DNA from: Micromonospora_G sp040676775
GTDB taxonomy: Bacteria; Actinomycetota; Actinomycetes; Mycobacteriales; Micromonosporaceae
DNA: 64,000 nt
NCBI RefSeq assembly: GCF_040676775.1
Contig: NZ_JBFAPP010000022.1
Location: forward strand, 75,813 to 139,812
Direction: 5' to 3'
In this document: one piece after another, positions 26,275 to 35,604 of the stretch
Numbering within the stretch: position 1 is the first letter of the stretch
How the letters are laid out: each line of letters opens with the position of its first letter
The notes under the pieces: generated by a model
Databases searched by the model: none
What the model was told of the DNA's origin: nothing
Seen by the model: the letters and a program-made list of their open reading frames with translations, nothing else
Translations under genes and position numbers: made by a program

Positions 26275-26847
26275 ATGCCGACCGGCGTAGCTCTGCGCGA
26301 TCCGCGCCAGCAACTATTCGATGCGGCCGTGAGAGTGCTCATCCGCGGCGGGGTCGCGGCGCTGACCAGCCGCGCGATCACCGATGAGGCCGGAGTTGCC
26401 AAGGGCGTACTGCATCGGCACTTCGCCGACTTCGACGCGTTCCTGGTCGATCTGGTGCTCGACCGCATCGCGCGGGTCGAGGTGCAAGGTGCCACGCTCC
26501 GCGATGCGGCCGGGAGCGGGACCGTTGCTGGCAACCTCACCGGCGTGATGTTCGAACTCTTCGAGCCGGTCATGTCCGCGATCATCGTGCTCACCATCGC
26601 CCGCGACGAGCTGCGCAACCGTCTGCGCGCGGCCGGCACCGCCCGATTCCCCCTGGTGGGCGAGGCGGTCGCTGCGGTGGCCGGCTATCTGGCAGCCGAG
26701 CACGACCTCGGTCGAATCGCCGCCGACGCGGACGTGCAGGTGCTGGCGCCGACCCTGATCGGCGCGGTGCAACTGCTGTTCACCGAGCACCGCGGCGAGC
26801 CGCCAGTCGAAAATGTGCACAACGTCGTGGCGAGCGTCCTGCGCTGA
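26275..26847 (+). CDS. TetR-family repressor
   Basis: A 190-residue TetR regulator. The N-terminal HTH region is LTSRAITDEAGVAKGVLHRHF, followed by the helical ligand-binding domain. Start ATG 26275 has GGGAG seven bases upstream. It is divergent from the methyltransferase gene, and the only strong palindrome between them is the likely operator, so it probably represses both genes and releases on binding a small effector, perhaps the enzyme's substrate. Confidence 0.9.
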   Translation: MPTGVALRDPRQQLFDAAVRVLIRGGVAALTSRAITDEAGVAKGVLHRHFADFDAFLVDLVLDRIARVEVQGATLRDAAGSGTVAGNLTGVMFELFEPVMSAIIVLTIARDELRNRLRAAGTARFPLVGEAVAAVAGYLAAEHDLGRIAADADVQVLAPTLIGAVQLLFTEHRGEPPVENVHNVVASVLR

Positions 26848-27020
26848 TGCAGTATGCCGGGATCGGGCATCGGCTCACTCTCATGCCGCCGACCGTGCGC
26901 GCCGCCCGCACAGCCGAAGCAGGCACGCTTGGTGATTACGCTTCCCGGCCGGTGGATGTCCGGACATGTCGATGAGCGCGTGTTGCGCCTCAGGTAACTG
27001 CTGTCATCGAGATCGGTGGG

Positions 27021-27503
27021 TCAAGCCCTGGGCTTCCGGCGTGCTGAGGCGCTGAATCGCTCGTGCGCCGATTGTTTCGTGATGCCTAGGGCAGCGCCGA
27101 TTTCTACCCAGGAGACGCCGTTGTCCCTGGCCACCGCGACCGCTTTCTCGATGAGTGGTCGTTGCCAGCGTTCCACCTCAGCCAGGACGCCGAGCGCCTG
27201 AAGCGGCCACTGGGTCGCCAACTCCGCCAGATTGTCGCGCAACGTGTCCGAGCGACTGAGTAACCATTGCGGCGGGGCTGACGCCCAAAGCGGCTTCATG
27301 TGCTGGACCCAGTCGGAGGTAGCCGACATCCGGCCTGTGTCAGTGGGCGGGTAGTCGGACCCGCCGATCCACCCGCAGGAGCACATCGCCCGGTAGCCGA
27401 CGGGGTCCCCGACTACGCCCGCATCGGGGAGTAACGAGCCGTCGGGCAGACGGAACCCGACGATGCCTTCGTGACCTGGCAGGTCGTCAAGTTTTATCCG
27501 CAC
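27021..27503 (-). CDS. Small HTH-containing protein
   Basis: A 160-residue protein. The C-terminal 40 residues (VSWVEIGAALGITKQSAHERF) form a helix-turn-helix typical of a group of uncharacterised actinobacterial proteins; the N-terminal half has CSCGW and a conserved-looking LPGHEGIVGFRLPDG. Start GTG 27503, with no strong ribosome site. It is divergent from the serine hydrolase gene with 59 bp between, almost filled by two palindromes, so it may bind them. No ligand domain recognised. Confidence 0.7.
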   Translation of the reverse strand: MRIKLDDLPGHEGIVGFRLPDGSLLPDAGVVGDPVGYRAMCSCGWIGGSDYPPTDTGRMSATSDWVQHMKPLWASAPPQWLLSRSDTLRDNLAELATQWPLQALGVLAEVERWQRPLIEKAVAVARDNGVSWVEIGAALGITKQSAHERFSASARRKPRA

Positions 27504-27520
27504 TCGGGAATCATACGAGC

Positions 27521-27558
27521 GTCAGGATGTCCTGACACCAGGGTCAGGGTATCCTGAC
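27521..27558. promoter_or_regulatory. Two tandem palindromic operators
   Basis: GTCAGGATGTCCTGAC (27521-27536) and GTCAGGGTATCCTGAC (27543-27558) are near-identical 16-base palindromes. Their centres are 22 bp apart, about two helical turns, so two dimers could bind the same face. The second ends five bases before the hydrolase ATG and the first begins 18 bases from the HTH gene start. Confidence 0.75.
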
Positions 27559-27562
27559 TGCC

Positions 27563-28699
27563 ATGACGATGATTGAGGGGACCGTCGCCCCCGGGTTCGA
27601 GCCGGTGCGTGCGGCCTTCGCGGCGAACTTCGAACGGCACTCCGAGGTAGGGGCGGCGGTGAGCGTTTACCTGCACGGCCGCAAGGTCGTTGACCTCTGG
27701 GGCGGTACCGCCGACCCGCAGACCGACCGGGCCTGGCACCACGACACCCTGCAGGCCATCTACTCGGCCACCAAGAGCGCCACCGCAGCATGCGCCCACC
27801 TGCTCGCGCAACGCGGCCACCTAGACCTTGACGCGCCGGTCGCTGACTACTGGCCCGAGTTCTCCGCCGCAGGCAAGGAACGGATACCGGTGCGGTGGCT
27901 CCTGTCGCATCAGGCCGGCCTTCCGGCACTGGACCGGCGGATGCCGCTGGCCGACGCGTTGGCCTGGGAACCCATGGTGGCCGCCCTCGCCGCACAAACC
28001 CCGGAGTGGGAACCTGGCACCGCACACGGCTATCACGGCCTGACGTACGGATGGTTGGTAGGCGAGGTGGTCCGGCGGGTCTCCGGGCGCAGTCTGGGCG
28101 CGTACTTCACGCAGGAGATCGGGGACCCACTCGGCCTGGACTTCTGGATCGGCCTTCCCAAGACCGAACAGCATCGGGTTAGCCGGATCGTCGAGCCGCC
28201 GTCCCAGGCAGAGACGCTTGCGCTCGCCGACCCAACGTCGCTGATCATGCGCACAATGCTGATTACCAGCGAACCACTCGATCTTAACGATCCCGATGTC
28301 CAGGCGGCGGAGGTGCCCGCCGTCAACGGCATCTGCACCGCCCAGTCCCTAGCCCGGTTCTACGCCGCCCTGATCGGCGAGGTCGACGAGGTGCGCATCC
28401 TCGACGCGAACACCCTCGCGACCGCTACCGCCGAACAAGCCAGCGGCGTCGACCGGGTCCTGGGTGTGCCGACCCGGCCCGCTCTGGGCTTCGGCCTTCC
28501 GCTTCCCGATATGCCGTGGTACTCGTCGTCCGCATTCGGCTTTCCCGGACTTGGCGGATCACTCGGCTATGCCGACCCGGCCACCGGCATCGCTTTCGGA
28601 TACGTCATGAACCGCCTGCACGCCGACATGACACCGGACCACCGGGCGGCCAGCCTGGTGCAGGCCATGCACGCCTCGCTGACCCAGAAATCGTCGTAA
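27563..28699 (+). CDS. Serine hydrolase of the beta-lactamase/EstB family
   Basis: A 378-residue class C beta-lactamase-fold enzyme. The nucleophile motif is S68-A-T-K71 in IYSATKSATAACAHLLA, followed by LLSHQAGLP; the catalytic Tyr is probably Y157 (HGYHGLTYG). No signal peptide is seen, so it is probably a cytoplasmic esterase or peptidase-like hydrolase rather than a resistance beta-lactamase. Its start sits directly behind two operator palindromes, implying tight repression. Confidence 0.88.
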   Translation: MTMIEGTVAPGFEPVRAAFAANFERHSEVGAAVSVYLHGRKVVDLWGGTADPQTDRAWHHDTLQAIYSATKSATAACAHLLAQRGHLDLDAPVADYWPEFSAAGKERIPVRWLLSHQAGLPALDRRMPLADALAWEPMVAALAAQTPEWEPGTAHGYHGLTYGWLVGEVVRRVSGRSLGAYFTQEIGDPLGLDFWIGLPKTEQHRVSRIVEPPSQAETLALADPTSLIMRTMLITSEPLDLNDPDVQAAEVPAVNGICTAQSLARFYAALIGEVDEVRILDANTLATATAEQASGVDRVLGVPTRPALGFGLPLPDMPWYSSSAFGFPGLGGSLGYADPATGIAFGYVMNRLHADMTPDHRAASLVQAMHASLTQKSS

Positions 28700-28878
28700 T
28701 TCCCGTACCTGACGTAGTTGTCGGGCTGCTCGGTCGCCACTGGGCAGCCAGACAACCACCGCATCGCATCCCGAGCTATCTGCCTTCCACGGGCCCGGGC
28801 ACCACCGCACAGCGAAAGCTCGACGGCAACGTCCGCTTCTGCCGCGATGCGGGTGCGTATGTTCCTCCTTTCAGATGG

Positions 28879-31368
28879 CTACCGGTCGTTGACGCAGCGC
28901 AGTACGGGCCGACTGGTCAACGCCGCCCCCTCCAACGCCCCAGCCGAGCGGACGGTGAACGTGGTCGACTCCCCCGGCAGCAGCGTGACCAGGGCCTCGT
29001 CCACCTCGGCGGTCGGATCCAGCCGGTCAGCCCCGAGCACCACATCCCGCAGAATCGTCCGCGCGGTAACCCGTACCCGCGTCACGTGGCCGGTGGCGTC
29101 GGCCGAAGACTCGACCTCGGTGTCGTAAGCAGCCGTCGGGTACGCCACATCCCGGTCCTCGGCGAAGAACCAGAACGCGCGCTCGCCCGTACCGACTGCT
29201 TCGGTTAGCAGCAGCTCGTGCCGGGGACGGTCGGTGGTGGACAGCTCGGCCGGGAGCGGAACCGTCGCCACCGAGTGCGGCGCCACATCCAGGTCGAGGG
29301 CCGTCTTGGCGGCCGGTTCCCCGTCCAGGGTCAGCCGGGTCACGGTCACCGACGTACGCCAGGGCACACCCGCGTCGTTCACCGCGACCAGGTTCAACCC
29401 ACCGCCGTCACCCGGCTGTACGGTCAGCAGCCGGTCGGCGTAGACCCGGCGCAACGCGTACCACAGGGGTTTGCGACGGCCGTCGCCGTCGACGGCGGCC
29501 CACGATGTGACCGGCCAGCAGTCGTTGAGCTGCCAGACGATGGTGCCCATGCAGAGTGGGAGCAGCGCCCGGAAGTGTTCCACCCCGAGGGTGATCGCGC
29601 GGGCCTGGTTGAGCTGGGTCAGGTAGTGCCAGTCGTCGAAGTCGGCCGGGGGCGGCAGGTGGGCGTCGAGTCCCCGTTGCAGTTTCGCGTCCCCGTCGCC
29701 GGCCTTCTGGTGATGGGCCATACCGGGCGAGTCGTGAGCCAGGGGTTCGTCGCTCAGTGCCCGACGCAGGGTCGCGTACGCCGGAGGGGCCTGGTAGCCG
29801 AACTCGGCCACGAACCGTGGGCGGTACTCCCGGTACTTGGTGTAGTCCTCGCGGTTCCACACGTCCCAGATGTGCATGCTGCCGTACGCCGGATCGTTCG
29901 GGTGTTTGTCGTGCCGCCCCGACCAGGGGCTGCCCGGCCAGTACGGACGGGTCGGGTCCAGTTCCGCGACGATCGACGGCAGCAGCTCGAAGTAGTAGCC
30001 GGCGCCCCAGGTCCTGTCTCCCAGCGGCTCCTGCCAGTCCCAGTCGTGCCAGCCCCAGATGTTCTCGTTGTTGCCGATCCAGAGGATCAGGCTCGGGTGG
30101 CTGGCGAGGCGTACGACCTGCTCCCGCGCCTCGGCCTCGACCTCGCTGGCGAACGGTTCCTCCTCCGGGTACGCCGCGCAGGCGAACGGGAAGTCCTGCT
30201 CCACCAGCAAGCCAAGCTCGTCGGCGAGGTCGTAGAAGTCCTCGGACTCGTACCGGCCGCCGCCCCAGACCCGGAGCAGGTTGACGTTCGCGTCGACGGC
30301 CTGGGTGAAACGGGCGGCGTAACGCTCGCGGGTGACCCGGGTGACGAAAACGTCGTCGGGGATCCAGTTGACGCCGCGGATCACGATCGGGGTTTCGTTG
30401 ACCAGGATGGTGAACGCGGAACCGTGCTCGTCCTCGCTGGTGTCGAGGCGGGTGGAGCGGAAGCCGATCCGGCGCTGCCAGGTGTCGAGCGCGGTGCCGT
30501 CGGGGCCGTGCAGGGTCACGTCGAGCGGGTAGCGGGTCTGCTCGCCGTAGCCGCGCGGCCACCACAGTTCCGGGTCGGGGACGGTGACGGTCAGCGTCGT
30601 ACCCGTCTCGCCGGCCGGGATGACCGCTTCGGTGCGTACCCCGGCGACCTGGGCGCTGACGGTCAGCGGCTCGGCGGCGGCGCGTTCGACGGTGACCGCC
30701 ACGTCGACCCGGCCGGTGTTGTCGGTGACGGTGACCAGCGGGCGGACCTCGGCCAGCCGGGCCACCGACCAGGTGTGCAGCTCGATCGGCTGCCAGATGC
30801 CGGCGGTGACCAGCGTCGGGCCCCAGTCCCAACCGAAGTTGCAGGCCATCTTCCGGATGAAGTTGAACGGCTCCGGGTACGCGTTCGGCCGGTCACCGAG
30901 CGAGTCACGCAACGCCTCGGCGTAGCGGTACGCGGAGTCGAACCGGACCTCGAGGGTGTTCTCCCCCGGCAGCAACAGCGGGCGTACGTCGAACCGGTAG
31001 CCGCGGTGCATGTTGGCGGTACGCCCGACCTCGACCCCGTTGAGCTGGACGGTCGCCACCGTGTCCAGGCCGGCGCAGACCAGGTCCACCCGCTCGGCCG
31101 CCTGGTCGTCCCACTCGAAGGTGGTCCGGTAGACCCAGTCGGTGCGGCCGATCCAGGCCACGACCAGCTCGTTGCTGTCCAGGTACGGGTCCGGGATCAG
31201 CCCCGCGGCGAGCAGGTCGGTGTGCACACAACCCGGGACCGTTGCCGGGACCGGCTGGTCCGACACCGACACGGGAACCCCGGCATGGGGTACGGGCCGG
31301 ACCGACCAGCCGTCGTGCAACGGTCGCCGGGTGGGAGGCACAGCCGGTTCGGTCGAACGAAACGTCAT
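28879..31368 (-). CDS. GH2 beta-mannosidase
   Basis: Glycoside hydrolase family 2 exo-enzyme, 829 residues, with the beta-mannosidase arrangement: N-terminal jelly-roll (VPGCVHTDLLAAGLIPDPY), Ig-like domain, TIM barrel and C-terminal beta domains. Acid/base Glu is in WIGNNENIWGW, and the nucleophile is in RFVAEFGYQAPP; RVWGGGRYESEDFYDLADE is also diagnostic. There is no signal peptide, so it probably acts on imported manno-oligosaccharides. Start ATG 31368. It is divergent from a LacI-family regulator and has a candidate operator about 50 bp upstream. No sugar transporter genes are adjacent. Confidence 0.93.
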   Translation of the reverse strand: MTFRSTEPAVPPTRRPLHDGWSVRPVPHAGVPVSVSDQPVPATVPGCVHTDLLAAGLIPDPYLDSNELVVAWIGRTDWVYRTTFEWDDQAAERVDLVCAGLDTVATVQLNGVEVGRTANMHRGYRFDVRPLLLPGENTLEVRFDSAYRYAEALRDSLGDRPNAYPEPFNFIRKMACNFGWDWGPTLVTAGIWQPIELHTWSVARLAEVRPLVTVTDNTGRVDVAVTVERAAAEPLTVSAQVAGVRTEAVIPAGETGTTLTVTVPDPELWWPRGYGEQTRYPLDVTLHGPDGTALDTWQRRIGFRSTRLDTSEDEHGSAFTILVNETPIVIRGVNWIPDDVFVTRVTRERYAARFTQAVDANVNLLRVWGGGRYESEDFYDLADELGLLVEQDFPFACAAYPEEEPFASEVEAEAREQVVRLASHPSLILWIGNNENIWGWHDWDWQEPLGDRTWGAGYYFELLPSIVAELDPTRPYWPGSPWSGRHDKHPNDPAYGSMHIWDVWNREDYTKYREYRPRFVAEFGYQAPPAYATLRRALSDEPLAHDSPGMAHHQKAGDGDAKLQRGLDAHLPPPADFDDWHYLTQLNQARAITLGVEHFRALLPLCMGTIVWQLNDCWPVTSWAAVDGDGRRKPLWYALRRVYADRLLTVQPGDGGGLNLVAVNDAGVPWRTSVTVTRLTLDGEPAAKTALDLDVAPHSVATVPLPAELSTTDRPRHELLLTEAVGTGERAFWFFAEDRDVAYPTAAYDTEVESSADATGHVTRVRVTARTILRDVVLGADRLDPTAEVDEALVTLLPGESTTFTVRSAGALEGAALTSRPVLRCVNDR

Positions 31369-31416
31369 GACTTGATCGCGCCTTCCATGATTCCTCGGGG
31401 TATCGAGGAACACCCA

Positions 31417-31430
31417 CTGAACCGGATAAG
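31417..31430. promoter_or_regulatory. Candidate LacI-family operator, mannosidase side
   Basis: CTGAACCGGATAAG lies 49 bp upstream of the mannosidase start. It is a near-palindrome around CCGG of the kind bound by LacI proteins and matches the site at 31517 at 12 of 14 positions. Confidence 0.6.
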
Positions 31431-31516
31431 TGAGGTCACCGTACGATCGGGTCCCAGCCGTGTCAATGAGGCGTGAACAGCGTGGGCATGCGGTAACGGG
31501 GATCGTCGGTGGCTAT

Positions 31517-31532
31517 GCTTAACCGGACAAGC
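31517..31532. promoter_or_regulatory. Candidate LacI-family operator, regulator side
   Basis: GCTTAACCGGACAAGC, a 16-base near-palindrome (12 of 16 positions symmetric), lies about 80 bp upstream of the lacI-type gene. It shares the AACCGGA core with the site at 31417; the two centres are about 100 bp apart, which would allow looping. Confidence 0.6.
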
Positions 31533-31612
31533 GGTCGCCGCCGCAGGCCGCTTCCAGCGTCGAGCCAGTGACCAGACCGGAGCGTTCCGGCCGTAGCAGT
31601 GAGGGAGCGCCG

Positions 31613-32632
31613 GTGAAGCGGCCCACCATCGCGGACATCGCCCGCCAGGCCGGGGTCTCGAAGGGGGCGGTTTCCTACGCCCTCAACGGCCAGCCCGGCG
31701 TCTCCGAGTCCACCCGGCAGCGGATCATCGCCATCGCCCGCGAGATCGGCTTCAACCCGAACAGCGCCGCCCGCGCCCTGTCCGGCGCGACCGCCAACGC
31801 CGTCGGGCTGGCCCTGCGCCGACCGGCCCGTACGCTCGGCATCGAGCCGTTCTTCATGGAGCTGATCAGCGGTGTCGAGGCCGAACTCTCCGCCCGGTCG
31901 TACGCGCTGACCCTCCAGATCGTCGCCGACCCGGAAACCGAGATCGCCGTCTACCGGCGGTGGTGGGGTGAGCGCCGCATCGACGGTGTTTTCCTCTGTG
32001 ACCTGCGCGTCGACGACCAGCGGGTGCCGGCGCTGGAGGAACTGGGACTGCCGACGGTGGTGATCGGCGGACCCGGTCACACGGGCCGGCTCGCCAGCGT
32101 CTGGTCCGACGACGCGGCGGTCCTGGTCGAGACGGTCGAATACCTGTACGCGCTCGGCCACCGCCGGATCACCCGGATCGGCGGCCTGCCGGGCCTGTTG
32201 CACACCGAGATCCGTACGGCGGCGTTGACCGAGGTGAGCCGGCGGCTCGGGCTGGACCAGACCCGGACCGTCGGATCGGACTACACCGGTGAGGAGGGTG
32301 CCCGGGTCACCCGCCGGCTGCTCAGTTCCGCCGATCGGCCGACCGCCCTGGTCTACGACAACGACGTGATGGCGATCGCCGGGCTCTCGGTGGCCCAGGA
32401 GATGGGCCTGTCCGTCCCCGCCGACCTGTCCATCGTCGCCTGGGACGACTCACCGCTGTGCCGGCTCGTGCATCCCCCGCTGACCGCGCTCAGCCGGGAC
32501 ATCCCCGCGTACGGGGCGAACGCCGCCCGGCAACTCCTCGCCGCCATCGCCGGTGAGGCCATCGGCGACTTCCAGGACGAGACCGCGCACCTGGCCCCCC
32601 GGGGCAGCACCGCACCGCCCCGCACCCCCTGA
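31613..32632 (+). CDS. LacI-family transcriptional regulator
   Basis: A 339-residue regulator. The N-terminal HTH and hinge are PTIADIARQAGVSKGAVSYA with NGQPGVSESTRQRI, followed by a periplasmic-binding-protein-like effector domain (IDGVFLCDLRVDD, ALVYDNDVMAIAGL). Start GTG 31613 has GAGGGAG five bases upstream. Divergence from the mannosidase gene and the paired AACCGG operators suggest it represses mannoside use and itself, released by mannobiose or a related sugar; the ligand is inferred. Confidence 0.92.
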   Translation: MKRPTIADIARQAGVSKGAVSYALNGQPGVSESTRQRIIAIAREIGFNPNSAARALSGATANAVGLALRRPARTLGIEPFFMELISGVEAELSARSYALTLQIVADPETEIAVYRRWWGERRIDGVFLCDLRVDDQRVPALEELGLPTVVIGGPGHTGRLASVWSDDAAVLVETVEYLYALGHRRITRIGGLPGLLHTEIRTAALTEVSRRLGLDQTRTVGSDYTGEEGARVTRRLLSSADRPTALVYDNDVMAIAGLSVAQEMGLSVPADLSIVAWDDSPLCRLVHPPLTALSRDIPAYGANAARQLLAAIAGEAIGDFQDETAHLAPRGSTAPPRTP

Positions 32633-32637
32633 TGTGA

Positions 32638-32656
32638 CCCGGTTAAACGGTTAAGT
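32638..32656. promoter_or_regulatory. Third AACCG-type site, after the lacI gene
   Basis: CCCGGTTAAACGGTTAAGT begins five bases past the lacI stop. On the minus strand it reads CTTAACCG followed by TTTAACCGG, two overlapping copies of the TTAACCG core seen in the two operators upstream. It could be an auxiliary site or belong to the glyA promoter region. Confidence 0.35.
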
Positions 32657-32712
32657 ACGCCGGGTGGGGGTGGCGCGCGATGCGGGGACGACCGTCGGGC
32701 CGCTACCATCAG

Positions 32713-32797
32713 GGCGGTTAAAGGCGACTGGCGCGGCGAGGTGGAAGAAACCACCGGGGAGCGACCGAGATAGTGCACCGCGCGCCTGGGTGCACGT
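32713..32797 (+). promoter_or_regulatory. ZTP (pfl) riboswitch upstream of glyA
   Basis: The RNA has the pfl-motif hallmarks in order: a P1 5' strand (CGGTT, 32715-32719), GCGACTGGCG (32724-32733), a GGTGG/CCACC hairpin, then GGGGAGCGACC closing P1 (up to 32767), a variable linker, and the conserved CCGCGCGCCTGGG pseudoknot segment near 32779-32791. This class binds ZTP/ZMP and raises expression of one-carbon genes when formyl-folate is low; glyA is a known target type. The 110 bases after it contain inverted CCGGAC/GTCCGG segments that may be the expression platform before the GTG start at 32907. Confidence 0.88.
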
Positions 32798-32906
32798 CAA
32801 CCGGGACTGTCTGGACCGGCTCTGGCCGGACGGGACGGCTCCGGCAGTGCCTTGTCCGGTCCGCACTCCGCAGCCGGGCAAGCGCCGACCAGCCAGGAGG
32901 ATCCTC

Positions 32907-34175
<1,269 letters not shown>

Positions 34176-34190
34176 CCCTGCCTCAGGCAT

Positions 34191-34230
34191 CGGCGAAGGG
34201 GCCCTTCCGACCGGGAGGGCCCCTTCGCCG
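34191..34230. terminator. Bidirectional terminator after glyA
   Basis: Perfect 15-bp stem (34191-34205 with 34216-34230) and a 10-base loop. It starts 16 bases past glyA and ends three bases before the stop of the convergent flavoprotein gene, so it can serve both. Confidence 0.8.
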
Positions 34231-34232
34231 TG

Positions 34233-35399
34233 TCAGTAGCCGATGCCGACGGGGCGGCCGAGCAGGGCACTGCCGTAGGTGGCGAGGAAGCCCTCCGCGG
34301 CGGCGGCGTGCTGGCTGAACGTGTGGATGTCGCGGAACCGGCGTTGGAGCGGGGCGGAGTCCCGCGCCACCCCGCCCCCGCCGGAGCGGTAGCACATGTC
34401 CACCGCGGCCGAGGTCACCTCGGTGACCCAGGACAGGGCCGCCGAGGCGGCCGGATTGAAGCCGGCCACCGCGCCCGGATCGGCGGCGGCACCGGCAATG
34501 AACTCCGAGGCCAGGTCACGCAGGAGTGCCCTGGCCGCCCGTACGGACGTCTCGGCCCGGCCGAGGTGCAGTTGGAAGACCGCCGAGTCGGCCAGTGACG
34601 TACGGGCGTAGAGACGCTGCTTGCCCAGCGCCAGTTTGGTCAGCTCGTCCAGTGCGCCCTGGGCGGTGCCGACCGCGACCGCCCCGAGGTGCAGGACGAA
34701 CTGCACCAGCGGCGCCACCAGGTTTGCCTCCGGTACGGACGGCCGCCCGGTGAAGATGTCGAAGGTGTACGCGTCCGGGCAGAACGCCGAGGTGAGCGTG
34801 ATGTCGTGGCTGCCGGTGCCGCGCAGTCCGAGTACCCGCCAGGTGTCGACGACCTGCACCTGATTGGCCGGGAAGAGCATCGCGCGGGTTTCCGGCATCC
34901 CCTCGACCGGCCCCGGCCTCGGTACGCCGTTCTCCAGCACCACGCAGTTGCCGAAGATCCAGTCCGCGTGCTCGCACCCGCTGGCGAACGCCCAGCGGCC
35001 GTCGACCTGGTAACCGCCGTCGACGACCTGCGCCTGGCCCTGTGGGTTGAACCCACCGGCGACGATCACGTCCGGGCCGTTCGCGTACACCTTGTCGAAC
35101 TGTTCCCGGTCGAGCAGGGCGAGCAGGTGCGGGGCCTCGCTGCCGAGCATCACGGTCCAGCCGGTGGCCGGGTCGGCGCGGGCCAGTTCCTCCAGCACGG
35201 CGATGCCCGCGAGCGGGTCGAGGTCGTACCCGCCGTGGCTACGCGGGACGAACATCCGGAAGCAGCCGGCGGCGGTCAGGTCGGCCAGCAGGTCGGCCGG
35301 CAGCCGGCGACCCTCCTCGGTTTCGGCCGCCCGGCCGCTGATGCCCGGTGCCAGGTCCCGGACCGCCGCGAGGACCTGCTGGCCCGCGTCGTCACTCAT
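34233..35399 (-). CDS. Acyl-CoA-dehydrogenase-like flavoprotein
   Basis: A 388-residue protein of the acyl-CoA dehydrogenase fold, closest by eye to the monooxygenase/oxidoreductase branch (HsaA and DszC relatives): PRSHGGYDLDPLAGIAVLEE, GGYQVDGRWAFASGCEHADW, WRVLGLRGTGSHDIT, and a C-terminal MCYRSGGGGVARDSAPLQR helix. FMN- or FAD-dependent oxygenation of an unknown substrate is likely, usually with a separate flavin reductase, which is not adjacent. Start ATG 35399 has GGGAGGGG six bases upstream. Confidence 0.85.
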   Translation of the reverse strand: MSDDAGQQVLAAVRDLAPGISGRAAETEEGRRLPADLLADLTAAGCFRMFVPRSHGGYDLDPLAGIAVLEELARADPATGWTVMLGSEAPHLLALLDREQFDKVYANGPDVIVAGGFNPQGQAQVVDGGYQVDGRWAFASGCEHADWIFGNCVVLENGVPRPGPVEGMPETRAMLFPANQVQVVDTWRVLGLRGTGSHDITLTSAFCPDAYTFDIFTGRPSVPEANLVAPLVQFVLHLGAVAVGTAQGALDELTKLALGKQRLYARTSLADSAVFQLHLGRAETSVRAARALLRDLASEFIAGAAADPGAVAGFNPAASAALSWVTEVTSAAVDMCYRSGGGGVARDSAPLQRRFRDIHTFSQHAAAAEGFLATYGSALLGRPVGIGY

Positions 35400-35548
35400 G
35401 TTCGCCCCTCCCGTCCGCCCGTACGGCGGAACCCCGGCATCGACGGTAGTGAAGATGCGCGGCGCGGGGCACCGGCCGGCGGGGGACCCACCGTCCCTCG
35501 GCCGACCGACCCGGACTCCCCCGCCGGGCGCGTTCCTGGCCGCGATGA

Positions 35549-35564
35549 CAACCGGATCCGGTTG
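35549..35564. promoter_or_regulatory. Perfect 16-bp palindrome upstream of the flavoprotein gene
   Basis: CAACCGGATCCGGTTG lies about 150 bp upstream of the flavoprotein start and 40 bp past the convergently ordered GGDEF-EAL stop on the same strand. The AACCGG core recalls the LacI-type sites at 31.4-31.5 kb. It is a plausible operator; a short terminator-like role is less likely without a loop. Confidence 0.45.
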
Positions 35565-35604
35565 CCGGAGCGTCGGGGGCGCCCGTCCACAAAGGATCGT
35601 GAGG

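Noticed and set aside
27563..28699. Antibiotic-resistance beta-lactamase
   Set aside because: It has the SxxK fold but no signal peptide and the HGYHG/EstB-like features of an esterase-type serine hydrolase, so resistance is not supported.
29218..31476. A 752-codon plus-strand frame opposite the mannosidase
   Set aside because: Gly/Arg/Val/Asp-rich shadow without motifs; it would also run over the operator region.
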